Part shown: positions 23,010-32,735 of the stretch, piece by piece
How positions within the stretch are numbered: the stretch's first letter is position 1
Layout: each line of letters starts with the position of its first letter
Assembly: GCA_963809205.1 (NCBI GenBank)
Contig: CAWEIS010000001.1
Location: 124,001-188,000 of the forward strand
Origin: DATLLN01 sp963809205
GTDB lineage: Bacteria > Actinomycetota > Thermoleophilia > Gaiellales > JAICJC01
Length of the DNA stretch: 64,000 nt
Reading direction: 5' to 3'
Program-made: the position numbers and the translations under genes
Notes under the pieces: model-generated
What the model saw: only the letters and a program-made list of their open reading frames with translations
Database searches by the model: none
Told to the model about the DNA's origin: nothing

Positions 23010-25955
23010 GTGCCGCTGACGATCGTGTGTGGTCCCGCCAACTGCGGGAAGGTGGCGCTCCTGGTGCAGCGCTTCCTCGACGCGGTCGACGGCGGCCAGA
23101 ACCCGTTCCTGGTCGTCCCCAACCGCTCGGACGCCGAGCTGGTGGAGCGCGAGCTGCTGCGCCGCCGGGGCGCCGTCCTGGGCGGGTCGGTGGGGACGTT
23201 CGACGACCTCTTCGGCCTGGTGCTGGAGCGATCCGGCGAGGCGCCGCTGGTGCTCTCGCCGGCGCAGCGGCGGCTGGTGCTGGCCGAGGTGATCGGCGCG
23301 GCCGAGCTGGAGACGCTCGCGGCCCCGGCGCGGTCGCCGGGCTTTGCCGACGGGCTGGCGCGGATGTTCGACGAGCTGACGGTGAGCGACGAGCCCGCCG
23401 CCGTTGTGCGGCGGCTGGCGGGGCTGGACGGCGGTCAGCGCTTCGACGAGATCAGGGCGCTGCGTGCGGCGTACCTCGAGCGGCTGGCCGCGCTGGGCGC
23501 GCTCGACCGCGCGGGGATGCGGGCGCGCGGCGCCGAGCTGGTCGCGTCGCGGCTGGACGCCTGGGACGGCGCGCCGGTGCTCGCGCACGGATTCGAGGAC
23601 GTGACAGGCGTCCAGCTGGCGGCGCTGCGCGCCCTGGCCGGCCGCGGCCCGGTCACCGTGTCGCTGCCCTACGAGACGGGGCGGGAGGCCTTCGCCGCGG
23701 TGCGCCCGGCGATGGACGCGCTGACGGCGGGGCCTCACGAGCTGGTCGAGCTGCCGCCGGGAGGCCACGCCGACTCGCCGGTGCTGCTGCACCTGGAGCG
23801 CTCGCTGTTCGCCCTGCGCGACGCCGGCCCGGCGCCGGAGCCCGACGGCTCGGTCGTGCTGCTCGAGGCGTGCGGCATGCGCGGCGTCGCCGACCAGGTC
23901 GCGGCCGAGGCGCTGCGGCTGGTGCGCGAGGATCACATCCTGCCGGAGCAGATCTGCGTGATCGTCACTGACACCGCGCCCTGGCGGCAGGTGCTGGAGT
24001 CGGCGTTCGCCGCGTACGGGCTGCCGGCCGAGGTGGACGCCACGGTCGAGCTCCCGACCACGGCGTTCGGCGGCGCGCTGCTCGCGCTGCTCCGCTTCGC
24101 CTGGTTCGACGGCGACCGGGCCGACCTGTTCCGCTACCTGCGCAGCCCTTTCTCGGGCGTGCTGCGGCGGACGGTCGACCATGCCGAGGGCCGTCTGCGC
24201 GGCCGCGGCATGATCACGGGCGAGCACGTGCGGGCGACGCTTCGCGAGCTGGAGTACGACCGTCTGCTTGCCGCCGTCGACGAGCTCGAGGGGGACGGCG
24301 ACCCGCTCGATCAGGTGGAGCGGCGGGTGCGGCGGATGAGCGCCGCGGCGGCGGGGCTGACCGCGAGGGTGCTACCCGATCCCGAGCGCCGGCACATGGC
24401 CGCCGTACGCACCGTCGAGCGGTCGGTGCTCGAGCTGCGCGAGCTGGCCCGCCGCGGGCTGGCGCCGCTCGACCGCGCCGCGTTGTCCGATCACCTCCAG
24501 CGGCTGTCCGTTCGCACGGGGAGCGATTTGGCCGCGGGACGCCTGGCCGTGCTCGACCTGCGGCGCGTGCGCACCCGCCGGTTCCAGGCGGCCTTCGTGC
24601 TCGGCCTGGAGGAGGGACGCCTCCCCCGGGGCGGTCGTGAGGACGCCTTCCTGCACCCCGACCAGGCGGTCGAGCTGGGGCTCCGGCGGCTCGATCCCGG
24701 CGAGCGCGACCGGCACCTGTTCTACACGGCGGTCACCCGGCCCTGGCGGCGGCTGTTCCTGTCGCGCCAGGCGGCGGACGAGGAGGGCCGGCTGCGCGAG
24801 CCCTCGCCGTTCGTCGACGAGGTGCGAACGGCGCTCGGCGGCCCCGACGCCCTGCCCAGGCGGCGCCGCGCGCTTGGCGATCTGACGTGGGACCTGGAGT
24901 CGGCGCCGACCGAGCGCGAGCGGCTGCGCGCGTTGGCCTGCGACCTGCGCGACCGCGGTGAGTGGGCGCTGGCGACGGCGCAGCAGCGAGACGGCTGGGT
25001 GCGCAAGCTGGAGCGGGCGCGGGACGCCTATCCGCGGCGGACACGCCTGACCAGTCCCGCCGTCCTGGCCTCGCTCGCCGCACGCACCAGCTTCTCCGTG
25101 ACCGAGCTCGAGAAGTTCGCCGACTGCTCGTCCGCCTGGTTCGTCGAGCGGCTGCTATCGCCGGGCGAGATCGACTACGAGTTCGGCGCCAAGGAGCGCG
25201 GCTCGGTGGCGCACGCCACGCTCAACCGCTTCCACAGCCGGCTGCCCCGCGAGCTCGGGGTCGAGCGGGTCGCCGAGGCCGACCTGGCGGCCGCCGCGGC
25301 CCTGATGCGCTCGTGCCTGGCCGAGGCGCTGCGCGGCGTGCGCCTGCCCGACAGCCCGGCGGGGCTGGAGGCGGTGCGCGCCCTGGAGCGCGACCTCGAG
25401 GGATACCTGCGGGTGGAGTCGGCGCTCGACATGCCGCTGGCGCCGCGCGATTTCGAGGTGCGGTTCGGCACCTCCGGCTCGGCCCCTGGCCTGAAGGAGG
25501 GCCTGAAGCTGGACGGCTTCGCCGTGTCCGGGACGATCGACCGGATCGACCGCGACCCGGCGATGTCCGCGCGCGGCGTGATCTGGGACTACAAGAGCGG
25601 CCGCGAGGTGCACTCGGCCGCCGACATCGAGAACGACTGGCGGCTGCAGATCCCGCTGTACATCCTGGCCGTGCGCGAGCTGGTCGGCGTCGAGCCCGTC
25701 GCCGGCCTCTACCGGGCGCTGGCCGGCGAGCGCTCCGCCCGCGGCATGGCCGTCGCCGGCGAGGTCGAGACGCGGTACCGGAACGACCAGCTGGACGAAG
25801 CGGTGTTCTGGGGGCGGGTCGAGCTGGCGGTCGAGCGGGCGAACCAGATCGTCCGGCGGATGCGCGCCGGCGACGTTCGCCACGATCCGCGCCAGGGGAC
25901 GTGCCCGGACTGGTGCCGGCGGCGCAACGCCGGGATCTGCCGGGTGGCGACGTGA
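23010..25955 (+). CDS. AddB-like helicase-nuclease subunit (RecB-family exonuclease)
   Basis: Subunit of an AddAB-type enzyme that resects double-strand breaks for RecA. 981 residues from GTG 23010 (VPLTIVCGPANCGKV). The Walker A-like loop GPANCGKV lacks the usual Ser/Thr after Lys, as in AddB subunits that do not drive translocation. The C-terminal PD-(D/E)xK nuclease has GTIDRIDRD and WDYKSGR. The iron-sulfur cysteines are the one in KFADCSSAWF and three in CPDWCRRRNAGIC, a staple typical of AddB. The AddA-like gene follows with a GTGA overlap. Confidence 0.85.
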   Translation: MPLTIVCGPANCGKVALLVQRFLDAVDGGQNPFLVVPNRSDAELVERELLRRRGAVLGGSVGTFDDLFGLVLERSGEAPLVLSPAQRRLVLAEVIGAAELETLAAPARSPGFADGLARMFDELTVSDEPAAVVRRLAGLDGGQRFDEIRALRAAYLERLAALGALDRAGMRARGAELVASRLDAWDGAPVLAHGFEDVTGVQLAALRALAGRGPVTVSLPYETGREAFAAVRPAMDALTAGPHELVELPPGGHADSPVLLHLERSLFALRDAGPAPEPDGSVVLLEACGMRGVADQVAAEALRLVREDHILPEQICVIVTDTAPWRQVLESAFAAYGLPAEVDATVELPTTAFGGALLALLRFAWFDGDRADLFRYLRSPFSGVLRRTVDHAEGRLRGRGMITGEHVRATLRELEYDRLLAAVDELEGDGDPLDQVERRVRRMSAAAAGLTARVLPDPERRHMAAVRTVERSVLELRELARRGLAPLDRAALSDHLQRLSVRTGSDLAAGRLAVLDLRRVRTRRFQAAFVLGLEEGRLPRGGREDAFLHPDQAVELGLRRLDPGERDRHLFYTAVTRPWRRLFLSRQAADEEGRLREPSPFVDEVRTALGGPDALPRRRRALGDLTWDLESAPTERERLRALACDLRDRGEWALATAQQRDGWVRKLERARDAYPRRTRLTSPAVLASLAARTSFSVTELEKFADCSSAWFVERLLSPGEIDYEFGAKERGSVAHATLNRFHSRLPRELGVERVAEADLAAAAALMRSCLAEALRGVRLPDSPAGLEAVRALERDLEGYLRVESALDMPLAPRDFEVRFGTSGSAPGLKEGLKLDGFAVSGTIDRIDRDPAMSARGVIWDYKSGREVHSAADIENDWRLQIPLYILAVRELVGVEPVAGLYRALAGERSARGMAVAGEVETRYRNDQLDEAVFWGRVELAVERANQIVRRMRAGDVRHDPRQGTCPDWCRRRNAGICRVAT

Positions 25956-28900
25956 GCGAGCCCGCCTGGAACGAGGGCCAGCGGCAGGCGATCGAACGGC
26001 GGGGCCACGTGTTCGTGTCGGCGGGCGCGGGCACCGGCAAGACGGCGGTGCTGGTCGAGCGCGTGGTGCGGCGGGTGCAGGCGGGGACGCCGCTCGACCA
26101 CCTGCTGGTGATCACGTTCACGGAGCGGGCGGCGGCCGAGCTCAAGGGCCGCGTCCGCAGACGGCTGCGCGAGGTCGGACACGAGGCCGCCGCGGCGTCC
26201 GTCGACTCGGCCTGGATCTCGACGATCCACGGGTTCTGCGGCCGCGTGCTGCGCGCCCACGCGCTGGACGCCGGCATCGACCCGACCTTCCGCGTGTCGT
26301 CCGAGACGGAGGCGCTGATCCTGCAGGGCGACGCGTTCGCGCGGGCCCTCGAGCGGTTCGTTGCCGCGGAGGACGACGCCCGCCTCGACCTGCTGGCGGT
26401 CTACCGCAGCCCCCGGCTGCGCCGGCTGGTGGGGGAGCTGTACGAGCGGCTGCGGGGAATCGGCTCGTCGCTCGAGCTGCGGCCGTTCCGCAGCCCCGAC
26501 CTGCCTGCGGCGCTCGCCGACCTGGAGCGTGCCGCGACGGAGCTGGGCGGCGAGCGGGGCGCCGCGGTGGCGGCCGCTCTGGCGGCGGCCGGCGGCGACC
26601 CGGCGCGGCTGCTCGACCTGCGATCCCTGCGGCCGGCGAAGAGCGGCGTCAACACCGAGCTGGCCGAGGCGATCGACCGCGTGCAGCAGGCGGCGCTGGA
26701 CGTCCACGCGGAGGCCGACCGCGTGCTGATCGAGGAGCTGCTGCGGCTGTTCGGCGAGGAGTACGCGGCGCTCAAGGACGCCCGCGGCCTGCTCGACTTC
26801 AACGACCTCGAGCTGCGCGCCCGCGATCTGCTGCGCGCGCGGCCGGACGTGGCCGGCGAGTACCGCGAGCGGTTCGTCGAGGTGATGGTCGACGAGTTCC
26901 AGGACACCAACCGGCTGCAGGTCGAGCTGGTCGAGCTGGTGCGCGGCGACGAGCTGTTCCTGGTCGGCGACGAGTTCCAGAGCATCTACCGCTTCCGCCG
27001 GGCCGAGGTCGAGATCTTCCGGCGCCTGCGCGCCGAGGCCGGGGACGAGGTCGTCGTCCTCCCCGAGAACTACCGGTCGCGGCCGCACGTGATCGACCTC
27101 GTCAACGAGGTCTACGGACGCGAGTTCGGCATCGGATACCAGGAGCTGGTGTCGAGCGGCGGGTTCGCCGAAGGGCCGCCCGGGCCGGGCGTCGTCGAGC
27201 TGCTGCTGGCCGACCGCGACGCCTTCGAGGGCGGCGCGGCCGGGTGGCGCGAGGGGGAGGCGGACGCGCTCGCCGGCCGGATCGCCGAGCTGGTCGAGAG
27301 CGGCGGCATCCGCCCAGGCCAGATCGTCCTGCTGCTCGAGGCCGGCACCGACGCCGGCCTGTACGAGGACGCCCTCCGCCGCCGCGGGCTGCCCACCGTG
27401 CGCGCGACCGGCCGTGGGTACTACGGCCAGCAGGAGGTCGGCGACCTGCTGACGTACCTGCGGCTGCTGCGCACGCGAACCGACGATGCGGCGCTGCTCG
27501 GCGTGCTGGCGTCGCCGCTGGTCGGCGTCTCGAACGACGGCCTGGCGCTGATCCGGCTGGCGACGCGGCGGCGCGCGGCGATCGGCGTGTTCGAGGGCGG
27601 CGAGCTGCCGGAGGCGATGAGCGCCGAGGACCAGCGGTTGGCGCGCGCGTTCTGGATGCGCTACACGCGGCTGGCTGCGGCGATGGCGGGCCTGACGCTC
27701 GAGCAGCTGCTTGGAGCGGATCGTCACCGACCACGACTACGACCTCGCGCTGCTCGCGCAGCCCGACGGCGACCGCCGCCAGGCGAACGTCCGCAAGCTG
27801 ATCCGGCTGGCCCGCGAGTTCGAGGGCGTGCGCGGGCCGGATCTCGAGGGGTTCGTGCAGTTCTGCGAGGAGCAGGCCGATCTGGCGGCCCGGGAGGGCG
27901 AGGCGGCGATCGCCGACGAGGGCGGCGAGGCGGTGCTGCTGATGACGGTGCATTCGGCCAAGGGGCTCGAGTTCGACGTCGTCGTCGTCGCCGACACCGG
28001 GCGCGTCGCCGGCGGCACCCGCACGCCCGACGTGCTGGTCGCCGCCGACGGGCGGGTCGCGTTCAAGGCGGTGCATCCGCTGGACGGCAGGCTCAGCCCT
28101 GCGCTCGGGCACGCGGAGCTGGGGGAGGCGGAGGACGCCGCCGCGGCCGAGGAGGGCCGGCGGCTGCAGTACGTCGCGATGACGCGCGCCCGCCACCACC
28201 TGATCATCAGCGGCGCCCTGGGCGGCAACGGCGGCGCCGCCGAGGCGCCGATCGCGCGCCTCTGCCACACGCTGGACGTCGACCTGGAGGACGAGGGCCG
28301 GGTGGCCGTCGGCCGCACCTCGCTCGACGTGCGGGTCGTGCGGCCGCGCGCCGACGAGCCGCCGCAGCCGGGCGAGGGGCAGCTGCCGCTGTTCCAGGAT
28401 CCGCTGGAGCCGCCGGCCGACCTGCCCGAGCTGGAGGTGCCGCCGGCGCCTCCGGCCAACGCCGTCCGCCGCCTGTCCTACAGCGGGCTGCAGCAGCACG
28501 CCCGGTGCGGGTACCGGTTCTACGCCCAGCGGCTGCTCGGGCTGCCGGAGCGGGTCGAGCCCCGCGGCGAGGAGGCGGGCATGGCCGGCGTCGAGATCGG
28601 CGACGCGGTGCACCTGCTGCTCGAGCGAGAGGACGAGCGGTGGCGGCTGCGCTATCCGGCGGCGACCGCCGAGGACGAGGCCGTGGTGGCGCGCATGCTG
28701 GAGAGCTGGCGCGGCTCGGAGCTCGCCGCCCGGGTGGATGCGCTGAGCGGCGACGCGCGGCGTGAGCTGACGTTCGCCTTCGAGCTGGACGGCGTGCTGT
28801 TCCGCGGCCGGTTCGACCTGTTCCACCGGGGCACGGACGGCGCCGCGCTGATCGTCGACTACAAGACGAACATGCTGGGCGAGCGCGAGCCGGCAGAGCT

Positions 28901-29180
28901 GGTCGAGGCGTCGTACGGCCGCCAGGTCGCGATCTACGCGCTGGCGGTGCTCCGCGCCGGCGCCCCGTCGGTCGAGATCGTCTACGCCTTCCTCGACCGG
29001 CCCGGCGCGGTGTGGTCGCGCACGTTCGAGGCGGCGGACGCGGTCTGGCTGGAGGAGGAGCTGCGCGGCTGGGTGGGGCCGGTTGCCGGCGGCGAGTTCT
29101 CGCCGGTGCCGGGGCCGTGGTGCGCCGACTGCCCGGCGCTCGACGTGCTGTGCGCCGGACCGGAGCTGGCCGCCGAATGA
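25952..29180 (+). pseudogene. AddA-like UvrD-family helicase-nuclease, frameshifted
   Basis: Motor and nuclease subunit partner of the AddB-like protein. The first frame (GTG 25952 to about 27711, ~586 residues) holds Walker A SAGAGTGKTAVL, TERAAAELKGRV, STIHGFCGRVL, VDEFQDTNRLQ and ENYRSRP. The second frame (about 27711 to 29180, ~489 residues) holds MTVHSAKGLEFDVVV, YVAMTRARHHL, the nuclease motif GRFDLFH...IVDYKTN and cysteines CADCPALDVLC. The join is at CTGCTTGGAGCGG (27706-27718): removing one base gives continuous EQLLERIVTDHDYDL. Everything else is intact, so a sequencing error or a very recent mutation is likelier than decay. Confidence 0.85.
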
Positions 29181-29860
29181 GCCGGATGACCAGGGCGAGG
29201 GCCGCCGAGCTGCTCGACCGCCTCCACGCGCAGCATCCGGACGCGCACATCGAGCTGGACTGGACGACGCCGCTGGAGCTGCTGGTGGCGACGATCCTCT
29301 CCGCGCAGTGCACCGACAAGCGCGTGAACGAGGTGACTCCAGCGCTGTTCGCGCGGTTCCCGCGGGCCGCCGACTACCTCTCGGTCGAGCCGGCGGAGCT
29401 GGAGGAGATGATCCGCCCGACCGGGTTCTTCCGCAACAAGACGCGGGCGATCCGCCAGGCCAGCGCGGAGATCGTCGAGCGCCACGGAGGCGAAGTGCCC
29501 GAATCGTTCGACGACCTGGTCGCCCTGCACGGCGTGGGCCGGAAGACGGCCGCCGTCGTCGCATCGAACGCGTTCGGGCTGCGGGACGGGATCGCCGTGG
29601 ACACGCACGTGCTGCGCGTGTCCGGCCGGCTGCGGCTGACCCGGCACGGCGATCCGATCAAGGTCGAGCGCGACCTGATGCGGCTGTATCCCCGCGAGCG
29701 CTGGCTCGAGGTGAGCGACGTGCTGATCTTCCACGGCCGGCGGATCTGCAACGCTCGGCGGCCGCGCTGCGAGGACTGCGCCGTCGAGGACGTCTGCCCG
29801 TCGTCACTGCTCCGCCCGGCCCGCAAGCGTGCGCAGCCGGGGAAGCAGCGAGCGGTCTGA
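29177..29860 (+). CDS. nth: Endonuclease III
   Basis: Bifunctional DNA glycosylase/AP lyase for oxidised pyrimidines in base excision repair. 227 residues; ATG 29177 overlaps the AddA stop as ATGA. Helix-hairpin-helix LHGVGRKTAAVVASNAFG with the catalytic lysine in GRKTA, the catalytic aspartate in VDTHVLR, and the 4Fe-4S cysteines CNARRPRCEDCAVEDVC (C-x6-C-x2-C-x5-C) are all present. The last 57 nt overlap the convergent MarR gene, and the tail PARKRAQPGKQRAV beyond the cluster is basic and poorly conserved. Confidence 0.95.
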   Translation: MSRMTRARAAELLDRLHAQHPDAHIELDWTTPLELLVATILSAQCTDKRVNEVTPALFARFPRAADYLSVEPAELEEMIRPTGFFRNKTRAIRQASAEIVERHGGEVPESFDDLVALHGVGRKTAAVVASNAFGLRDGIAVDTHVLRVSGRLRLTRHGDPIKVERDLMRLYPRERWLEVSDVLIFHGRRICNARRPRCEDCAVEDVCPSSLLRPARKRAQPGKQRAV

Positions 29861-30244
29861 CACCGGCGCGAAGAAGGCGGCGTCCGTCGCCTCGACGTCG
29901 CGCAGGGCAGGCTGCAGGCGCTTCCGCCCGGGCGGCGTGACCGACAGCAGCCGCGCCCGGGCGTCGCCGGGGTCGCGGACGCGCTCCAGGTCGCCCGCAC
30001 GCTCCAGCGCACGGACGACCTGGCTGGTCATCATGGCGTCCGTCCCGGCGTGCTCGGCGAGCTGCCGCTGGGACGGGCGGCCGCCGTGTTCCTCGAGCCA
30101 CCAGGTGGAGGCCAGCAGCACGAACTGGACGTGGGTCAGCCCGTGCGGCTCGAGCGCGGCCCGCATCGCCCGTTGCCAGCGCAGCGTGGCGTGCCAGAGC
30201 AGGAATCCCGGGCTGTCCCACGCCGAGGGATGGCGCGATCTCAC
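29804..30244 (-). CDS. MarR-family transcriptional regulator
   Basis: 146 residues from GTG 30244. Winged-helix core: LTHVQFVLLASTWWLEEHGG, PSQRQLAEHAGTDAMMTSQVVRALERAGDLERVRDPGDARARLLSVTPPG, with the DxR wing motif. It is coupled to the SRPBCC gene (its GTG overlaps that TGA) and shares its promoter, where two palindromes overlap the -10 region and leader. Autorepression relieved by a small ligand is inferred. The 3' end overlaps nth on the opposite strand by 57 nt. Confidence 0.88.
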   Translation of the reverse strand: MRSRHPSAWDSPGFLLWHATLRWQRAMRAALEPHGLTHVQFVLLASTWWLEEHGGRPSQRQLAEHAGTDAMMTSQVVRALERAGDLERVRDPGDARARLLSVTPPGRKRLQPALRDVEATDAAFFAPVSDRSLLPRLRTLAGRAEQ

Positions 30245-30657
30245 GACCGGCCCCGCTCCTCGGCCGCCGCCGCCAGCGCCGCGACGCTCTCGGGCAGGTC
30301 CTCGGCGACGGCCGGCCCGACCTCGTCGGCGCCGGCTCCGTCGGCCTCGACCGAGACGACGATCCGCGATCTGCCGCCGGCCCGCTCGACGCGATGCCGG
30401 AAGCGGAGGACGAGCGGGCCCAGCCGCGTCTCGTCGGCGAACCCGTGGCCGTCCTCGACCTCGGTGACGGTGAACGCGATCGGCTCGGGCATGCCGACGG
30501 GATGGAGGGTGCCCGTGCTGCCGGCGGCGAAAGGCCCATCGAGGGACGTGACGATCAGGCTGCCGTCCCAGGCCGGCCAGCCCTCGACGTCACGCCACAG
30601 AGCGAAGATGTCGGCCGGGGAGGCGTCGGTGATGTGCTCGTGCTCGGTGGTCCACAT
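30241..30657 (-). CDS. SRPBCC (polyketide cyclase-like) ligand-binding protein
   Basis: 138 residues from ATG 30657, with AAAGGA 5 nt upstream. The start-like fold pattern is clear: EHITDASPADIFALWRDVEGWPAWDGSL at the N-terminus, then TLHPVGMPEPIAFTVTEVEDGHGFADET and a C-terminal helix (DLPESVAALAAAAEERG). SRPBCC proteins hold hydrophobic ligands in a cavity; it may bind or modify the MarR ligand. First gene of the MarR operon. Confidence 0.82.
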   Translation of the reverse strand: MWTTEHEHITDASPADIFALWRDVEGWPAWDGSLIVTSLDGPFAAGSTGTLHPVGMPEPIAFTVTEVEDGHGFADETRLGPLVLRFRHRVERAGGRSRIVVSVEADGAGADEVGPAVAEDLPESVAALAAAAEERGRS

Positions 30658-30669
30658 GTCCGTCGTCCT

Positions 30670-30689
30670 TTCGTATGTGTGCATACGAA
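30670..30689 (-). promoter_or_regulatory. Operator palindrome 1 of the SRPBCC-marR operon
   Basis: Arms TTCGTATG and CATACGAA around TGTG form a perfect palindrome between the -10 element and the ribosome site. The position suits a repressor that blocks elongation or initiation; MarR encoded in the same operon is the likely binder. Confidence 0.7.
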
Positions 30690-30690
30690 T

Positions 30691-30720
30691 ATGATAGGCA
30701 CGCATATCATTGACTGTCAA
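30691..30720 (-). promoter_or_regulatory. Promoter with overlapping operator for SRPBCC-marR
   Basis: On the minus strand, -35 TTGACA (30720-30715) and -10 TATCAT (30696-30691) are 18 nt apart. The inverted pair ATGATA/TATCAT (30691-30696 and 30705-30710) overlaps the -10 and half of the spacer, so bound repressor would exclude RNA polymerase. One of the best promoter matches in the window; the AT content stands out locally. Confidence 0.75.
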
Positions 30721-30782
30721 GTCACCGTTTCGGTACAGCCGCCGTCTTGTGTCGTGACGGGCCGGCGGACGACACTCGCCTC

Positions 30783-31070
30783 ATGGGACGGATCGAGCTG
30801 GAGCTCTACGCGGACAGGCTGGCGCGACACGCCGAGCGGCTGCGCGACGACGTGGAGGGCGGTCGGATGCGAATCGAGTGGGCGAGTCTCGAACGCCGTG
30901 CGCGCGACGAGCTGGGCCAGCGCGACAGCGCCGTGCTCGAGGCGCTGGGGGTGCTGGGGTCGGACGACGAGCAGGCCGAGCGGCGCCTGATCGACCGCCG
31001 GCTGCGCCAGCTGCGCGCAGTGGAGCGCCTGCAGGCGCTGGTCGAGCGCGAGATCGAGGAAGCCGGCTAG
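30783..31070 (+). CDS. Small helical hypothetical protein
   Basis: Not recognised. 95 residues from ATG 30783; almost entirely charged helix (ELELYADRLARHAERLRDDVEGG, DDEQAERRLIDRRLRQLRAVERL), no membrane segment. It is divergent from the SRPBCC-marR operon and could be under the same control region. Coiled-coil formation is likely. Confidence 0.6.
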   Translation: MGRIELELYADRLARHAERLRDDVEGGRMRIEWASLERRARDELGQRDSAVLEALGVLGSDDEQAERRLIDRRLRQLRAVERLQALVEREIEEAG

Positions 31071-31072
31071 TG

Positions 31073-31531
31073 CTAGTCCGCCGAGCGGCGGGGAGCGAGC
31101 GATGCCAGCAGGCCGCCGTCATCGTCGTACCCGGGGAACAGGTCGACGCGCACCTGCTTGACGATCCCCGAGCGGTGGCGGATCGACAGGGTCTGGTCGA
31201 GCTTGCGGACGCCCCATTCGAGCACCGTGTCCACCGGGTTCTGGCCGTCGTACCCGGACAGGCTGAGCGCCTCGGTGAGGTGCTCTCCGAGCAGCTCCTT
31301 CTCGCCGTACCCGGTCAGCTCGAACACGCCCTTGCCGGCCGACAGGATCCGTGCGTCCCGGTCGCACGCGATGAAGCCCGCGTTGGCCGGCGGGTAGAAG
31401 TCCTCGAGCAGCTCGAACAGGAAGCCGAACCCGCAGCGGGTGCAGCCGACGGCCTGGTGCGAGAGCCCGTCCAGGCCGTCCTGGTCGATGGCGCGGTTAC
31501 CGCAGTTCGGGCAGATCCAGTAGCGGGGCAC
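31073..31531 (-). CDS. Zinc-ribbon plus PAS domain protein
   Basis: 152 residues from GTG 31531. An N-terminal zinc ribbon (CPNCGNRAID...CTRCGFGF, two CxxC knuckles) is followed directly by a PAS-like domain (PPANAGFIACDRDARILSAGKGVFELTGYGEKELLGEHL ending with a beta-sheet QTLSIRHRSGIVKQVRVDLFP). There is no output domain, so it may signal through protein contact or redox/metal state. Separated by 26 nt from trxB on the same strand. Confidence 0.75.
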   Translation of the reverse strand: MPRYWICPNCGNRAIDQDGLDGLSHQAVGCTRCGFGFLFELLEDFYPPANAGFIACDRDARILSAGKGVFELTGYGEKELLGEHLTEALSLSGYDGQNPVDTVLEWGVRKLDQTLSIRHRSGIVKQVRVDLFPGYDDDGGLLASLAPRRSAD

Positions 31532-31557
31532 GACGAGGCACTGTAGCCACGGCCCGG

Positions 31558-32517
31558 TCAGGCCGCAGCGGTCTCGGCTGCATGCGAACTGTGCGCCAGC
31601 CAGCGCTCGGCGTCGAGCGCCGCCATGCAGCCCATTCCCGCGGCCGTCACGGCCTGGCGGTACGTGTGGTCGACCACGTCGCCGGCGGCGAAGACGCCCT
31701 CGACGTTGGTCGCGGTCGACCCGTCCTGGGTGATCAGATAGCCCGCGTCGTCCATGTCGAGGATGCCCGCGAACAGGCCGGTGGTCGGGTCGTGGCCGAT
31801 CGCCACGAACAGGCCCTCCGCCGGGATCTCGCGGCGCTCGCCGGTCACGGTGTCACGCAGGGCGACACCGGTCAGCTTGCCGTTCTGGACACCCAGCGCC
31901 TCCTCGACGGTGGCGTTGGTGACGAACTCGATGTTGTCCTTGGCGCGGGCGTAGTCGATCATGATCTTCGACGCGCGGAACTCGTCCCGCCGGTGCACGA
32001 CGGTGACCTTGCTCGCGAACTTGGCCAGGAAGCTGGCCTCCTCCATCGCCGAGTCGCCGCCGCCGACCACCACGACCTGCTTCTCGCGGAAGAAGGCCGC
32101 GTCGCAGACCGCGCAGTAGCTGACGCCGCGTCCCTGCAGCGTGCGCTCGCTCTCCAGCCCCAGCTGCCGGGCGGTCGCGCCGGTGGCCACGATCACGCTG
32201 TTGGCGAGGTGCACCTGGTCGCCGACCTCCACGCGGAAGGGCCGCTGGGAGAAGTCGACGCGGGTGACGTCATCGGCCACCAGCTCGGCGCCGAACCGCT
32301 CGGCCTGCGAGCGCATCGTCGCCATCAGCTCCGGGCCCATGATGCCGTCGACGAAGCCGGGGTAGTTCTCGACGTCGCTGGTGATCATCAGCTGGCCGCC
32401 GAAGGCGAAGCCCTCGAAGACGAGGGGGCGCAGATTGCCGCGCGCCGCGTACAGCGCTGCGGTGTAGCCGGCCGGCCCTCCGCCGATGATGATCACGTCG
32501 CGAATCTCGGTTGTCAT
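31558..32517 (-). CDS. trxB: Thioredoxin reductase
   Basis: NADPH-dependent FAD enzyme that reduces thioredoxin. 319 residues, normal length. FAD site IIIGGGPAGYTAALYAAR, redox-active YCAVCDAAFF (CAVC where many have CATC), NADPH site VVVVGGGDSAMEEASFL with HRRDEFRAS, and C-terminal VFAAGDVVDHTYRQAVTAAGMGC. It overlaps the upstream zinc-ribbon gene by four bases (ATGA). No thioredoxin gene is adjacent. Confidence 0.95.
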   Translation of the reverse strand: MTTEIRDVIIIGGGPAGYTAALYAARGNLRPLVFEGFAFGGQLMITSDVENYPGFVDGIMGPELMATMRSQAERFGAELVADDVTRVDFSQRPFRVEVGDQVHLANSVIVATGATARQLGLESERTLQGRGVSYCAVCDAAFFREKQVVVVGGGDSAMEEASFLAKFASKVTVVHRRDEFRASKIMIDYARAKDNIEFVTNATVEEALGVQNGKLTGVALRDTVTGERREIPAEGLFVAIGHDPTTGLFAGILDMDDAGYLITQDGSTATNVEGVFAAGDVVDHTYRQAVTAAGMGCMAALDAERWLAHSSHAAETAAA

Positions 32518-32708
32518 GCTGCTCCTGTCGGTTCCTCGGGGCTGTCACAGCCCTCATCCAATTCAACGTTCTCGACCCGGAAATATTCCCCGCAGCGGTC
32601 GCACCCGACCGCTCCGTCGGCCAGCCGGGCTCCGAAGAAGGATCCAATCGGCTGCCCGCAGAATGGACAGAAACGCACCGCTGGAGGCGGTGAGATGGGA
32701 TCCGCCAT
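32514..32708 (-). CDS. Small zinc-ribbon protein
   Basis: 64 residues. Two CxxC knuckles (FCPFCGQPIG and CDRCGEYF) about 19 residues apart form a zinc ribbon; the ends are acidic and proline-rich. The TGA overlaps the trxB ATG, so the two are translated together. Function unknown; it could be a metal- or redox-responsive partner of the reductase. Divergent from the His-rich membrane protein gene. Confidence 0.7.
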   Translation of the reverse strand: MADPISPPPAVRFCPFCGQPIGSFFGARLADGAVGCDRCGEYFRVENVELDEGCDSPEEPTGAA

Positions 32709-32735
32709 GCCAGTCGCAGTCTATAGTCAGCCCTC

